From assembly GCA_051294375.1 (NCBI GenBank), contig CM119268.1, forward strand, positions 9,545,216 through 9,609,215: a stretch of DNA of 64,000 bases, given 5' to 3'. The position numbers and the translations under genes were made by a program. The notes beneath the pieces were generated by a model. It saw nothing but the letters and a program-made list of their open reading frames with translations. It did not search any database and was not told where the DNA came from. Positions 36,031 through 49,464 of the stretch are shown one piece after another. Within the stretch, counting starts at the first letter, position 1; every line of letters begins with the position of its first letter. Source of the DNA: Paraspadella gotoi. Taxonomy: Eukaryota; Chaetognatha.

Positions 36031-36186
36031 TATGAAATTGGTAAAAAATTCATTCCTCTAAATAATTGCACACGACTTTGGGCAGGATATGGTTGGTTCA
36101 AGGCAATCCTTCGATCACGTCTAGTCTCACAGTCTAGTTTATTCCCCTCCAGAGTACCCGGCTTCCGTAACAATGAAGTGGTATAA
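36031..36186 (+). repeat. Dispersed repeat family A, copy 2
   Basis: Starts GAAATTGGTA, has ACTTTGGGCAGG and GGTTCAAGG near its middle, and ends AGAGTACCCGGCTTCC then AACAATGAAGTGGTAT. Middle and right parts match the copy in PP1 intron 6. Confidence 0.6.
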
Positions 36187-36764
36187 CATTTTTTAGAACA
36201 GTTTTAAAAAGTTACAATTTGATTTTCTTTCAACTTGGTGAAACTCGAACCTAAAAAAATATGGATTCTCTCTCGGTAAGATTGATTTTTATTTCTCACT
36301 TGTTTTCATAACTCTGGGCGTTTTTCGCTCTCGCGTTTTGCTAGATTTTTGAGTTTTTTTCCCATTTTTTTCCCTTGCTTCTTTTTTTTAGCTTTTTACG
36401 CTTTCAAGTTCGATTCTCACACCGTCGTTATTCACTCATCGCCCAGAGGAAAACGAAGGGGCGGTGGAGTGCGTGGGGTTCGTAGCGAAAGGCGCGTGAT
36501 ACGCAGCGTGGGCAGAGAGCGGGGCGCGTAGCGAACGAGGCATAAGATTAGGGTTGGGGAGCGGTTAAAAGGGCCGCAGGGTGAGTCTTTGAGGGAGATC
36601 AGGTCCGGGATCTCAGGGCGTTGACCGACCCGTTAAAACGCTTTCCACATTCTCTGAGTTTTTTCATCATCTCCGAGAAAAGGAAATTTCTAAAGCCTCA
36701 AGTTATTTTGGGGTGGGGACTTGGGAAAGAATCGGGGAATGGGAGAAAAGGGAGAGATAGAGAC

Positions 36765-36817
<53 letters not shown>

Positions 36818-37729
36818 ACAAGTCGTGATGGTATAGATATCGCCTATCCAAATCAGGATCAACGTTGACCTGAAAAGATCGACTTTCGCCTCGAGAAAGA
36901 AAAGATTCCCCCAAAAGCGGAGAAGGGAGAACTGCGCCTCCTTATCTATTTTGGGGGGGGGAGGAGGTGATGGCTCCAATTTCGATATTTTTGACGTTTT
37001 ATTCTTTTAGTCTCATTCGTAGTAGTCTTTGTTTTAGTTGTCTCAAAAAAGTAATAGTATAATAAACATCACCACGGGCTTTGCCCCTAGTTATGACGAA
37101 CCTTACCAATTTTGTGCAATTTCGTCAGCGTTAAGTATTCAATTATCGAAAAAGAAACACCAAATGTTTTCGAGGCACCTTGGAATCCTTGGATGGCCTC
37201 ATTTGAAAACGAATTTCTAAAACTTGTTTAATTTGGCAATCGTCTTTACAAAAATATTTTCTTATTTAAACTGAAGAAGATGTAAGTTTTGAAAGAGCGT
37301 TCTTTCTTCGCGAACTAAAATTAAATCTACTAAAATTAGACAAAATTTAAGTCGGCGATATCTCAGAGAGCGATAACCTAACATCTAATATTATATAATT
37401 ATATAATTAAATATATATAATTCCACGTTTGTTTACTCAAATGACCGACGATCAGCTTCTCAACTGTAACCTTGAACACCTTTCGAAAGGTCAAGGTGTC
37501 TTGTCTCTCTTGCCACAAATATCTTTGTTGTGAAAAACTTTTTTTTTTCTTTTTAAGTTTTTTCCCCAGAAAAGAGCAGCAGCAGCGTCAGCAGCGTGGC
37601 AGCAGCAAGTGAATAAGAATGTTGCGGAAAATCTTGCGGTTTTTTAAGGTGAAATGAAAGAAATTAAAATGGTTAAACAGGTGAAGGCGGTAAGACCTCA
37701 AAGGGGAAAAAAATGCTGGGAGAAAGAGG

Positions 37730-37779
<50 letters not shown>

Positions 37780-38086
37780 AAATAGATAAATCCAATAGGA
37801 TTCTACCTAGTATAGTATAATTTTTTTGTTGTTGTTCAAAACTGGACGATACAATTATAAATTTTTACTTCCCGATAGAAGTTAAACGACTGCCAAGATT
37901 TTGCTGTAATTCGAAGCGTCTTCAAAAAGGACCAGAGCTGATGATTTTTTTTAAATTCTGTTGTATGAAAAGAAAACGGAAACTGAAATGTCTGTAGGGA
38001 AAGAGGGCGGGACCAATTTTCACGTCAGGAAAACAAAAGGGATCTTGTTCAATTTGGAGGGAAGACAAAAAACAGTCCCACTTCGC

Positions 38087-38119
<33 letters not shown>

Positions 38120-38558
38120 TCTACTCCTCTCTCTCTCTCTCATCTCATCTCTCAACAATTTATAAACAAACGCGAAAACAAAATTGCAGGTTGTGACTTT
38201 TTAGAAAGAAGTTGCTTAGGGAGAATTTATGCTAGTTTCCCCATCTCTCGTAAAAACATCGCGCAAAATAATGTTCCACGTAAACAAAGAAACGGGGAGG
38301 GGGGTTCATTCTGAGGATCGATGACTCTCGAGGCGACTAAGAAAACTAAGATGCGGAAAACAAAATGAGCAACAAATAGAAGATGACACCATATATAATA
38401 GAGATATGAACAAATATACACATTACGCAACCGAGTTAATGACGTTACGAGGAAATAAGATTTCGCTCAAAGGCGACGCTAACGAGAATAATTACTTAAT
38501 CATTTGGCACTTGAAAAGGTGACATGTTTTCTCTCGTCTTTTTTATCATTGCCTCTAG

Positions 38559-38616
<58 letters not shown>

Positions 38617-40505
38617 CACGAATGAGAAAGAAAGTTGAATTTAAATTAAGTATTTAAAAAAAAAAATATTCGTTTAAAAGATAACAGAAGAGGAAATGAC
38701 GAGAACGGAAAAAAAAAGAAGAAAAAGAAAATATTTCTCGTCATGAATGAATAAGAATCTTTGACTAATTTGACTCTCATTATGTGTGTGTTTGTGTCCG
38801 TGTGTTCAAAACAAACAAGTCGAGTTCTTAAGTCGGATCCAATCGGCGACGCGAGATTTCGACGTCTCACGAATGTCGACCTCCCGTGTGGATCGATCGC
38901 TCAATCGCGGCGTCGATTTGAGAAGGGTGGGGCCCCCGGATGTCGGAAGAGAACCCGGATGTGGTAAGAGAACACGGATGTGGTAATGAAACTCGGCCGA
39001 GGAAGGAGAACCCGGATTAGGGAAGGGACCGGGGACCCGAAAATGGTACTCTGATGAGCCGAGGGATTCGGATTAGGGTCCTTGGCTGTTTACAAATAAG
39101 AAAGCCTGCCGATTAAAACGGAGATTTTTTTCGGGACAGACTTTGGGTCTTAGTTTAGGCGAAGACCTCGCCTTATAAAAATAAACTTGCGACAAAACTC
39201 GGTTATATTTAACCAACGTCCCCAGTTTCTTTCGAAACGAACGCAAACAAAGATCGAATTTACTTTGGAGTTCGCAATGTACTCACTTTTTTATTTCGCG
39301 AATCCTAAATCCATTCAAAAGTTTAAAAAAAATGGAAAAACCAAACTTGGCGGTGAATTCCTTGCCGCCGCCTCGCCAGTATATCGAGGCAGGTGCGTGG
39401 CCGAGACTTGTAATCAGATGCAGGCGGTGAGACAGATGCGAGCACGGGCGGTGATACAAAGGCGGTATTGCAGATGCGATCACGGGAGATTCAAATGTGT
39501 TTTTTTTTTCCTTTTGCTTAATTTTTTCCGCCCGTTGTTGAGAGTCGAAATTTACGTTTGAATTTTTTAAAGAAGTTTTTTAAAAATTTTTAAAATTTAT
39601 TTATATTTTCTCCCGTGTCAGTTCGCTCGTAGAAGTTTTGTCTTTTTTTATAAAACATTTTCACGATGAATTCATAAATCAAGTTCCTTTGCGTCCAGAC
39701 GCCATAACATTCGGATCGAAACTAGTGATTCTGAAATAAAATGACAAATAACGTTGGTTTCATACTATTTGCAATTCCCGTCGTCGTCGTCGTCGTCGTC
39801 GAAAATCAAACCTACATTTTCGCGAAATCTATTAAACGAGGTTTGCAAAAAAGTATAAAAAGGAGAAAAGGATATATTAATTTAATTAACATGAACACAA
39901 AAAATTAAGAGAAAATATAGTTGTTGGGAATGAGAACCGGTTCCAAGTTTCGTTCCGGAAGTTCGATTGCATTTTCTCCCGGCCTCAACTCAATCTCAAC
40001 ACGCAATGTTAAGGTTGTTTATAAACGGAAAGTTCCTATGTATTAGTCATACAAGGTAATAAAGGGATTAACGTGATTGATATTGAAAATATATCCAATT
40101 AAGCGGTACGAGTTGTCATTGTCATTAAGGATAATATTATTAATCAGTTAAAATAAAGTCGAAATAAATCCGTTATTCCTAATGATGAAAAAAATTGGGA
40201 AATTATACTAACCAGACTTGTAATACAAATAGCCTCTCTCAAGCCAATTGACAATAGCCTCTCTCGTTTCTAACCCGCTTAACTATAATATCGGCAATAA
40301 ATAATTCCGAAAAAATTATTATAATAAAAACACTAGTTATGTAAGTCAAAAGTAATACAAGAGAATCATTGCGGATCAAAGATGACAACAAAATCGTCAA
40401 TAAAAAATCGAACAAAGACACAAAAGGTGGCGGCGAGTTGAAAGAAGTACAGAAAACAAAAGATATGCATTTAACATGAGAAAACTGAACGAAAAACGAG
40501 GGACC

Positions 40506-40508
<3 letters not shown>
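36187..40508. other. Intergenic, microsatellite-rich
   Basis: Contains (GA)n at 36769-36812 and 37731-37778, (CT)n at 38090-38117 and 38560-38614, a 17-20 bp unit array (AGAACCCGGATGTGGTA-like) at 38940-39020, and (CGT)n at 39779-39800. A basic Cys-containing frame at 39277-39500 is open on both strands and cannot be supported as a gene. Confidence 0.6.

Positions 40509-40595
<87 letters not shown>
40509..40595 (+). repeat. (GA)43 microsatellite
   Basis: 87 bp of uninterrupted GA, one of the longest pure tracts in the window. Confidence 0.95.
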
Positions 40596-40601
<6 letters not shown>

Positions 40602-41501
40602 AAAAAGTGATCGCAAATAGGAGATTGTCGTTCATTTGGAGCAAAGGTCGTTGGGAGAACATTACACTCAAGGTTTTATTAAAATGGAAAAGAAATACGA
40701 AAAATAAAAGTTAAACAAAACTACCGGTATATTGTAAATTTTTCGGGGTTTTATTTTTATCATCAATACGTGACCGCTTTAGTGAGTTGTCTAGAGCGTT
40801 TGAGTTTTGAACAATGCAAAGTATGATGGACCGCTTGGGCAAAGAGAAAGTTTCCGCGAACATTTGTAATTCTCGTAATATCTTGATTTCGCAGCGGGCA
40901 TTTTCATTCGGGAAATAACATTCATTGCAGTAAAATGACCCGCGGTGATTTGTGATTCTGGCTGCTCCTTTGTTTGTCCCCAAAGTAAAATTTATTGATT
41001 CGTTCCCACATTCGATCAACGACAAAGATAAGATATTTAGAATTTTCTAGATAAAAAAATCCATTGAATTGAAAAAAAAAAAAAAAAAAAAATTGGGTCA
41101 AATCGTAAAAACCAAAGTAAACCAAAAAAAAAAAAATCTAAACGTTGGAATAAAACGAGAAAACTTCCAAAAAAATATTTTTTTTCTAAATATTTCTTTC
41201 CGACGAAATAAAATTGGACGCGAATAGAATAAAAAAACCACAGGAAAAAGACTTCGGGAGAAAAGAAAATATTAAAAGAAAATCGGGTTTTTTTCTTTGG
41301 TCGTGGTCTTCCTTCGGATTTTCTTTTTTTTTTTTTTTTTCTGATTGCACACGTAGAAAAAAATCCGTTCGCTTTTCGCGAGATATAAATAAAAAAATCT
41401 GAGGAGGTAATAAAAACCGAAATTGGAATGAGAATTGAGACTAAATTAATTCCGTTTTTTTTCTCTGCGGTCGCGTGGCCAATAGACCTCTTCATTAAAA
41501 T

Positions 41502-41571
<70 letters not shown>

Positions 41572-41906
41572 TCTCTCATCTGGCTGAATGTCATGAAGAG
41601 GGGGACGAATTCGTTTTTCCATCGGACCGTTCCGGAATAAAAAAAAAAACTTTATTCAAAAAGTTTTACAAAGGTGTAGGGATTGGCGGAGGAGGAGGAG
41701 GAGGAGGAGGGAAGAGGGGGGCGGTGGAGGAGTTACGGGGAATTCCAAGGGGGTGGGAAGAGGAAGAGGGGGGCATCCGAGTGGAATCCGATGAATCAGT
41801 CGGAGGAGGAGGAGGATTATTATGCAGAACAGAGGACGCGTAGGTTTCGATCCCGAGATTTCTTCTCAGATCGAAATTTTGGGAGGCAAAGGGAGAGAGG
41901 GAGGAA

Positions 41907-41963
<57 letters not shown>

Positions 41964-42108
41964 TGGGTTATGTGGAACTCGCGCTGAGATGTATAAATGA
42001 TAAGATAGAAACTGAGATAGGGTCGAAGCGAAGGAAGGAAAAGGTTGAGTCTAACGGGTTGAGATTTTGGGGAGAGAGAGAGAGAAAATAAATAGGATGC
42101 TGTTGTTG
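40596..42108. other. Intergenic, microsatellite-rich
   Basis: Includes a pure (CT)n tract at 41506-41568, a GGA-rich block at 41690-41820, and (GA)n at 41911-41957. No gene recognised. Confidence 0.6.
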
Positions 42109-42195
42109 TGAAATTGGTATTATTAGTATAAAATTACCCACTAGGTCATTAAATAAGCTATCTTGCCCCTTACAGGCTATAGCGGGATTAAGTTT
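42109..42195 (+). repeat. Dispersed repeat family A, copy 3 (left part)
   Basis: Begins GAAATTGGTA and carries TATAAAATTACCC, then ATTAAATAAGCTATCTTGCC, matching copies 1 and 4 in order and spacing. It breaks off soon after CAGGCTATAG. Confidence 0.55.
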
Positions 42196-44090
<1,895 letters not shown>

Positions 44091-44256
44091 AGCTATAAAT
44101 CGTCACTAAAATCTTTTTCTATCCTCTTTAAGTCTTTATTTCTTTTTTTCCGGGAAGACAGACGGAGGGTCGAGGCGAAGGACGACATCTAGCGGCGACA
44201 GGAGTCGACGGAGAGCTTGAGGGCGACGCCGTCGTTGGCGCACTCGAGTCTACGCC

Positions 44257-44887
44257 ATGGAGATGCCCGACATTGACGAGATGATCGAGAGGCTGGTCGC
44301 CGCCAAGTCGTGGTCCAATTTCGGAACAGGTTGGGGTGTTTAAAGGGAGATGTCGACCCTCGAGTTCGTTGTTGTCATCGTGGTCGTTGATTAAGAAGTA
44401 AAATCGGCGTAATAGACTAAAGACGACTACGATAACACTATTTACGTACTAAATTACTATAAGATTAACTAATACTACTTCAAAAAAAAAAGCAAGAAAT
44501 TCAGGACTCAATTACTTATAAGAAAAGCTTAATTTTAATTTTCTACTTTTTTCAATGGATCTAAAAGTTGACGTTAATTTATAAAATGTGATACTTTTTG
44601 CGGTATGCGGCATGCACAATGCGCCCCTTCTTTGGAAATGTTGAAAAAAAGGGAAAAAAGGAAAAAATTAGAAAAAAAGGCTAAAACTTTGATAAAATTA
44701 TTTTCATCCCGATCGATTTTCTATATCAGTATCGGTTTTCCTTTTTTTCCTCCGGTGAATAAGTTTCGGGGGCCCAAGCCAGAGGCGGACGTAAGTTTTG
44801 CATAGGTTTTTATTTTTTTAAATTCTAAATATAACTAATATTCATAATGGTTACTCTCTCTTTCTCTCTCTCTCTCTGTCTCTCTCT

Positions 44888-44960
<73 letters not shown>

Positions 44961-47546
44961 CTCTCCCGTAAAAGCGAAGAAACCCGTCTTTGTGGAACTC
45001 GGCGAACAAGAGCTCCGCGACCTTTGTCTCACAGTTCGAAAAATCTTTTTGGAACAACCCACCCTGCTCGATCTGCGGCCTCCTTTGAGGTGAGGTTCCT
45101 CTTCTTCCTCGTCCTTACCCTCTACGACCGGATCCCATCACCGCCCTCAGAATCTGCGGCGACATCCACGGGCAGTTCCGCGACTTGCTGCGGATATTCG
45201 ACTACGGCGGATTCCCACCCGCCTCCAGCTACTTGTTTTTGGGTGAGGATTGGATAGCGGTTTATGCTGTATGATAGGAAGAGATTAATTAATGGTAGAG
45301 GAAAGATTATGTTATTTTAAAGAAAATGTATTTTACGCAATTTACTTAATGTCAGATTAACCTGATAGTTAACTGGGATTTTACGATCGTTTATTTTTTT
45401 ATGCCTAATTTTTGACCCTTAATCATTTAACCCCCTGACCCCTTAAACCGTTACCCGCTAACTCCTAACCCCTCCCTATGATGTAAAAGATGTAAAATGT
45501 AAAATGTAGCGAAATTACCATTCAGGCGATTACGTGGACAGAGGGCCGCATTCTGTGGAGTGCGTCGCTCTTCTCTTTTGCTACAAAATCAAGTATCCCG
45601 TCGACTTTTTTATGCTGAGAGGAAACCACGAATGCGCCTGGGTCAATAAAGGTCAGTTCCGGGGAATCTGGTGGCGGCGCGCTGAACCCTCACTGACTGG
45701 CTACTGCTTATCTTACATGCTGTGTCATTTAGACGACGCTTAAACAAGAGCATTGGTTTATTATCATTATCATAGTAAAGAGTAACCTTTCCGTACAACG
45801 CCTCACTACCTCTCTACCCACCCACACACAATCTACCCACCCACACACAATCCAACCCTCTCAGAATACGGATTCTACGACGACGTTCGTCGCCGCTACA
45901 GCATCCGCTTGTGGAAGACCTTCGTCGACGTCTTCAACTGCATGCCGCCCGTCGCCATCATCGAGAACAAGATCTTCTGCACCCACGGCGGGATCTCGCC
46001 GGATCTGACCAGTCTCGAGCAGATCCGGCAGCTGGCCCGGCCTACCGACATCCCGGACGACGGTTAGACAACTGGGGTGGAAGGGAGGCGGTTGTTGGGT
46101 GAAAGGGTGGAAGGGGTGTGTCTCGTGGGAGCGAAGAGAGCCTGACGAGGATCTCGTGAAGATGATCTTTTTTTTTTTGGAGGGGGGTTAAAATTGTTTG
46201 GACTTTGGCCGTTTCAGGATTATTGTGCGATCTATTGTGGTCGGACCCGGACGCCGACGTCACCAAGCCTGGAGAATTTCAGATGATGTTTTTATTTTAT
46301 ATATGAAATTGGTACAACCAATATAAAAATTATCCGTTCAGTTAATAACTAAGTTATCTTACCCGTGACTTTGGACAGGCTTTGGTGGTTTAAGGTCTCC
46401 ATCACACTTACAAGATAATAACATAGCAGGACCCTGCAAGCTTTCAATCAAGACTCTCCCACAGACTCCCAGAGTATCTGGCTTCCCTATCAATGAAGTG
46501 GTATTTAATTTTTGCGCATTTAAATAATTGTTGGACATACATTTCACTTAGGCTTATTTAATCTACTTCGAAAAATTTTACGACAACCAATTTATTCGGA
46601 GCCACTATTAAAATTTTAAAAGAATTAAAAAAAGAAAAGACAGCATCGTCTGAAATTCTCCTGGACGACGCGACACCAGGCGGTTGGGAGGAAAGCGACA
46701 GGGGCGTCTCTTTTCTCTTCGGCAAGGAAGCCGTCCACAATTTTCTCAAACGATTCAAGTTGGATCTCATCTGCAGGTCTGTAATGAGATTATTAATGAG
46801 AGCGCAATGAAAACTGTAAATGTAATGGTCGAAATCAAGATTTATTATTTATTTATTATTTATTATTTAGTTTCAGAACTTTCAAAATAATTGAATTGAA
46901 TTGAATTGAATTTATTAAATCCCTGTGACCGAACCTCTCAAAAAAAAAAATTTCAGAGCTTGGTCCCGACCCTTTGTCATGCACGCTTTCTTTATTTTGC
47001 AAGCCTTCTTCAGTAGTGACCCAACGTTTTTCGGAGCCCTTGTATCCAAGCCTTGGGCCAAGGAGTTGGATCTAAATCCCGATCCCACTTCAATCTCTCG
47101 CTAACAACGACCCGACCTTTCCAGAGCTCACCAGGTGATGCAAGACGGTTACAGCTTCGATTTCGACCGTCGAGTCGTCACCATCTTTTCGGCGCCGAAT
47201 TATCAGTGCATGGATAACGCCGGCGTCGTCATGAGCGTTGACGCCAGTCTCGTCTGCTCTTTCAAAATCATTAAGCCGATCGGCGGGAAAAAGGTACGCC
47301 TTGAGACTTTTTACATCTTTGTTTAATGCTATCGATTATTAATGTTTCCATTTCCATCCGCCAATAGGGAACCGGCCACCCGATCAAAGACAAAGATAAA
47401 GTCAAGGCTAAGAAGACATCCAGCACCAATCTCTCGAAAAATAACGGTTAGATGATTAAGTCTTGAAGAATAATTTGATAATAGTCTTTAAGACTTAAAC
47501 AACGACAACGATAATAACAACAACAAACCATGGCTTACACCAAATA

Positions 47547-47631
<85 letters not shown>

Positions 47632-47796
47632 GCTCCAGAAATGTCAGGATGTCGCGACCCTCGAAGCAAATATCTCGACGAGGTCGACGCGGACGTCAAC
47701 GAAAACGACGACGGCGACGGCGACGGCGACGGCGACAGCGTCCGAGCGAGAGACCTGCTCGTCAAAAGAGTGGCGAGTCTCCACGCCTACGAATGA
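44257..47796 (+). CDS. Protein phosphatase 1 catalytic subunit, divergent paralogue
   Basis: Serine/threonine phosphatase of the PPP family. Exons: 44257-44329, 44975-45089, 45151-45242, 45526-45651, 45865-46062, 46218-46258, 46640-46776, 47125-47293, 47368-47446, 47639-47796, giving 395 residues in one frame. The start is ATG in GCCATGG. Motifs in order: GDIHGQ (66-71), GDYVDRG (94-100), RGNHE (125-129), HGG (176-178), SDRGVSF (234-240), RAHQ (261-264), SAPNY (283-287), LVCSFKI (303-309). All metal and catalytic residues are present: D67, H69, D95, N127, H128, H176, R236, H263, Y287. Odd points: the loop after SAPNY is QCM before DNAG, where PP1 normally has CGEF. The exon 6/7 joint adds about a dozen residues. 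The C tail is an unusual Asp-Gly repeat. The fold and motifs place it with PP1 rather than PP2A or calcineurin; sequence divergence suggests a specialised paralogue. All introns but the sixth join perfectly. Confidence 0.9.
44869..44966 (+). repeat. (CT)n tract forming the intron 1 polypyrimidine tract
   Basis: About 90 bp of CT ends within about 10 bases of the exon 2 acceptor AAAAG at 44970-44974, so the microsatellite itself serves as the polypyrimidine tract of PP1 intron 1. Confidence 0.85.
46302..46505 (+). repeat. Dispersed repeat family A, copy 4 (in PP1 intron 6)
   Basis: The most complete copy. It starts GAAATTGGTACAACCAATAT and includes TAAGTTATCTTACCC, ACTTTGGACAGGCTTTGG, CAGGACCCTGCAAGCTTTC and CCAGAGTATCTGGCTTCC, ending AATGAAGTGGTAT. 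About 200 bp with no coding capacity; probably a SINE- or MITE-type element. Confidence 0.65.
47551..47628 (+). repeat. (CT)n tract forming the intron 9 polypyrimidine tract
   Basis: 78 bp of pure CT ends ten bases before the exon 10 acceptor CGCTCCAG (47631-47638). As in intron 1, a microsatellite sits exactly where the splicing pyrimidine tract is needed. Confidence 0.85.
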
Positions 47797-47996
47797 GGAA
47801 GGTAGAGAGAGAGTGGGATAGCGGGAGTGAGAGAGAGAGCGAGTGAGATACCACGGTTTAAACGTTTCATCGTCGCTCCCGATGTTTCTATGTTCGCCGG
47901 AAACCGATAAAGGAAGAAGACACTTACGTCCAAGTCGAAAAAAAAACGTCGCTGATGAAAAAATAAACCAAAATCTTGGATTGGAGATTCGAGTTG

Positions 47997-48002
47997 AATA
48001 AA
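47997..48002 (+). terminator. Candidate poly(A) signal of the PP1 gene
   Basis: AATAAA about 200 bases after the exon 10 stop codon. It is the first consensus hexamer in good T-rich downstream context; an AATAAA-like AAAATAAAC lies slightly earlier, near 47960. Confidence 0.35.
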
Positions 48003-48289
48003 ATTGACTCCCTCTTTCTTCATTCTATTTATTTTATAGAGGGAATAAGAGAGAGAGGGGGAGAGAGAGAGAGAGAATGTTTAGTTTCCCTAGCCTCGTT
48101 TTCGTCGGACCCGGATTCGAAGGTCCGGTGATGCGGTGATTCGAGTCTTAGGTGATTCACACATTAACGCTAATTCTTGCTTCCGATTGCTCCACTCTTT
48201 TTTTTTTTCATGGAATGGGAAGTGGCTAAGGGAACGGGGGGTGAGGGTAGAAGTTAATAAGGAATTGAGTAAAACGGCGATGAGCGAAA

Positions 48290-48320
<31 letters not shown>

Positions 48321-48947
48321 AGACGTCCGATTTGCGTCGAATCGCTAATCGCTAAATCACGAGAAAAATGGCGCTAAATTCTAATGTGAGTAGAGTTTCG
48401 TTGGGAGCAAAAAGGGAAATTGTGCGAAGATGCATAACATTAAAAAAGGAATTATATAAAAAAGTAAAAAGTTACGAGGAAAAATAAAGGGAAAAAAAGA
48501 GAATTTGTCTAAGTAAATCGCCCCCCCCAAAAATTTGTATCAGTAATTCTGAGTTCTAGATTAATATTGCTATCAAATACTAAATATCAGAAAGTGAAAG
48601 CAACATCGTTCAAATCTTTGGCGCCGACGCGAGATCTTTTCATTTTGCTTTCCGCGACATTTGGCGACGAAGAAGACGGAAGCGCATTTAGATTTAGATT
48701 TAGACTTTCGTGGGAATTAGAACAATGAGCTTCCACAGAGAAAAAAAAGAAGAAACCTATTAGGAGTTGAGTGGGAATTAGCTGCGTGCTTTTCCTGGAT
48801 TCCGTCAAGGTTTGAGTGGGAATTAGCCTCCTGGTCTTTGAAAATGCCATTTGGATTAGGGTGGCATTCGGGAATTTCCGACAGAAGCGTCTGTCGTAAA
48901 TTTTCCCCTTGAAAGTCGGTAATTGTTATAATTATAGATATAGTTTA
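48003..48947. other. Intergenic between PP1 and the Penelope-like element
   Basis: Holds a short (GA)n tract (48048-48075), a GTC run at 48290-48320 and three copies of GTGGGAATTAG at about 48710, 48770 and 48820. A minus-strand frame at 48587-48720 (NSHESLNLNLNALPSSSS, then SPNVAESKMKRS) looks mildly protein-like but has no splice or start support. Confidence 0.45.
48936..48947 (+). repeat. Target-site duplication, left copy
   Basis: AGATATAGTTTA, repeated exactly at 51706-51717, directly flanking the Penelope-like element. Confidence 0.7.
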
Positions 48948-49358
48948 GAGAAAGACAAAGTTTATTTGTTTATGTACAAACGATTTATTTTTACATAGGA
49001 CATGTTCGGGCATTTAAGTATAAGCCTTCATCAGCGTTTGAAATAATCAGACAAATTTTTCTCTTAACATTGAGTCAGAGAGAGAGAGAGAGAGAGAGAT
49101 TGAGAGAGAGAGACAGAGAGAGAGAGAAAAGAGAGAGAGAGAGATAAAGCTTCCAACAAGGTTGAGATAAGGACAGTGGTCAGATTGAGGACAGGTGAAG
49201 GTAAGGAAGAGAGAAGAAGAGGAAAGTGGTTGAAATGTGAATAGTGGAAAATTTGAAGAGACAGAGAGAGAGAAAATAATTTTACATTTTTGTAATGTAC
49301 AAACAAAGATAAAAATAATAATTCAATAACAACAAATAAATATACTTAATGCTTAAAC
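48948..49358 (-). repeat. Penelope-like terminal repeat, left
   Basis: Begins GAGAAAGACAAAGTTTATTT and ends ATACTTAATGCTTAAAC. It contains a degenerate hammerhead sequence and an internal GA-rich run, and matches the reverse complement of 51227-51666 along its whole length with small differences. Confidence 0.85.
48999..49034 (-). ncRNA. Degenerate hammerhead core in left terminal repeat
   Basis: On the minus strand CTGATGA and GTC are intact and stem II (AGGCTT ... ATGCC) is weakened. The GAAA box has lost one A (CGAAC), so cleavage is not expected. Confidence 0.5.
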
Positions 49359-49464
49359 TAGTAGATTTAACTGAGAATATTTAACTAGTTTGTTAATTAA
49401 GATTGAAATAAGGAGAAAAAGAGAAAAGAAGAATGTGTGGTTAGGGATAGCTAAGTTGTAGAAT

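Noticed and set aside
47449-47451. TAG after KNNG as the only PP1 stop
   Set aside because: A donor two bases earlier and a strong acceptor at 47638 continue the frame for 53 codons with matching phase, so the longer form is preferred and the stop kept as an intron-retention alternative.
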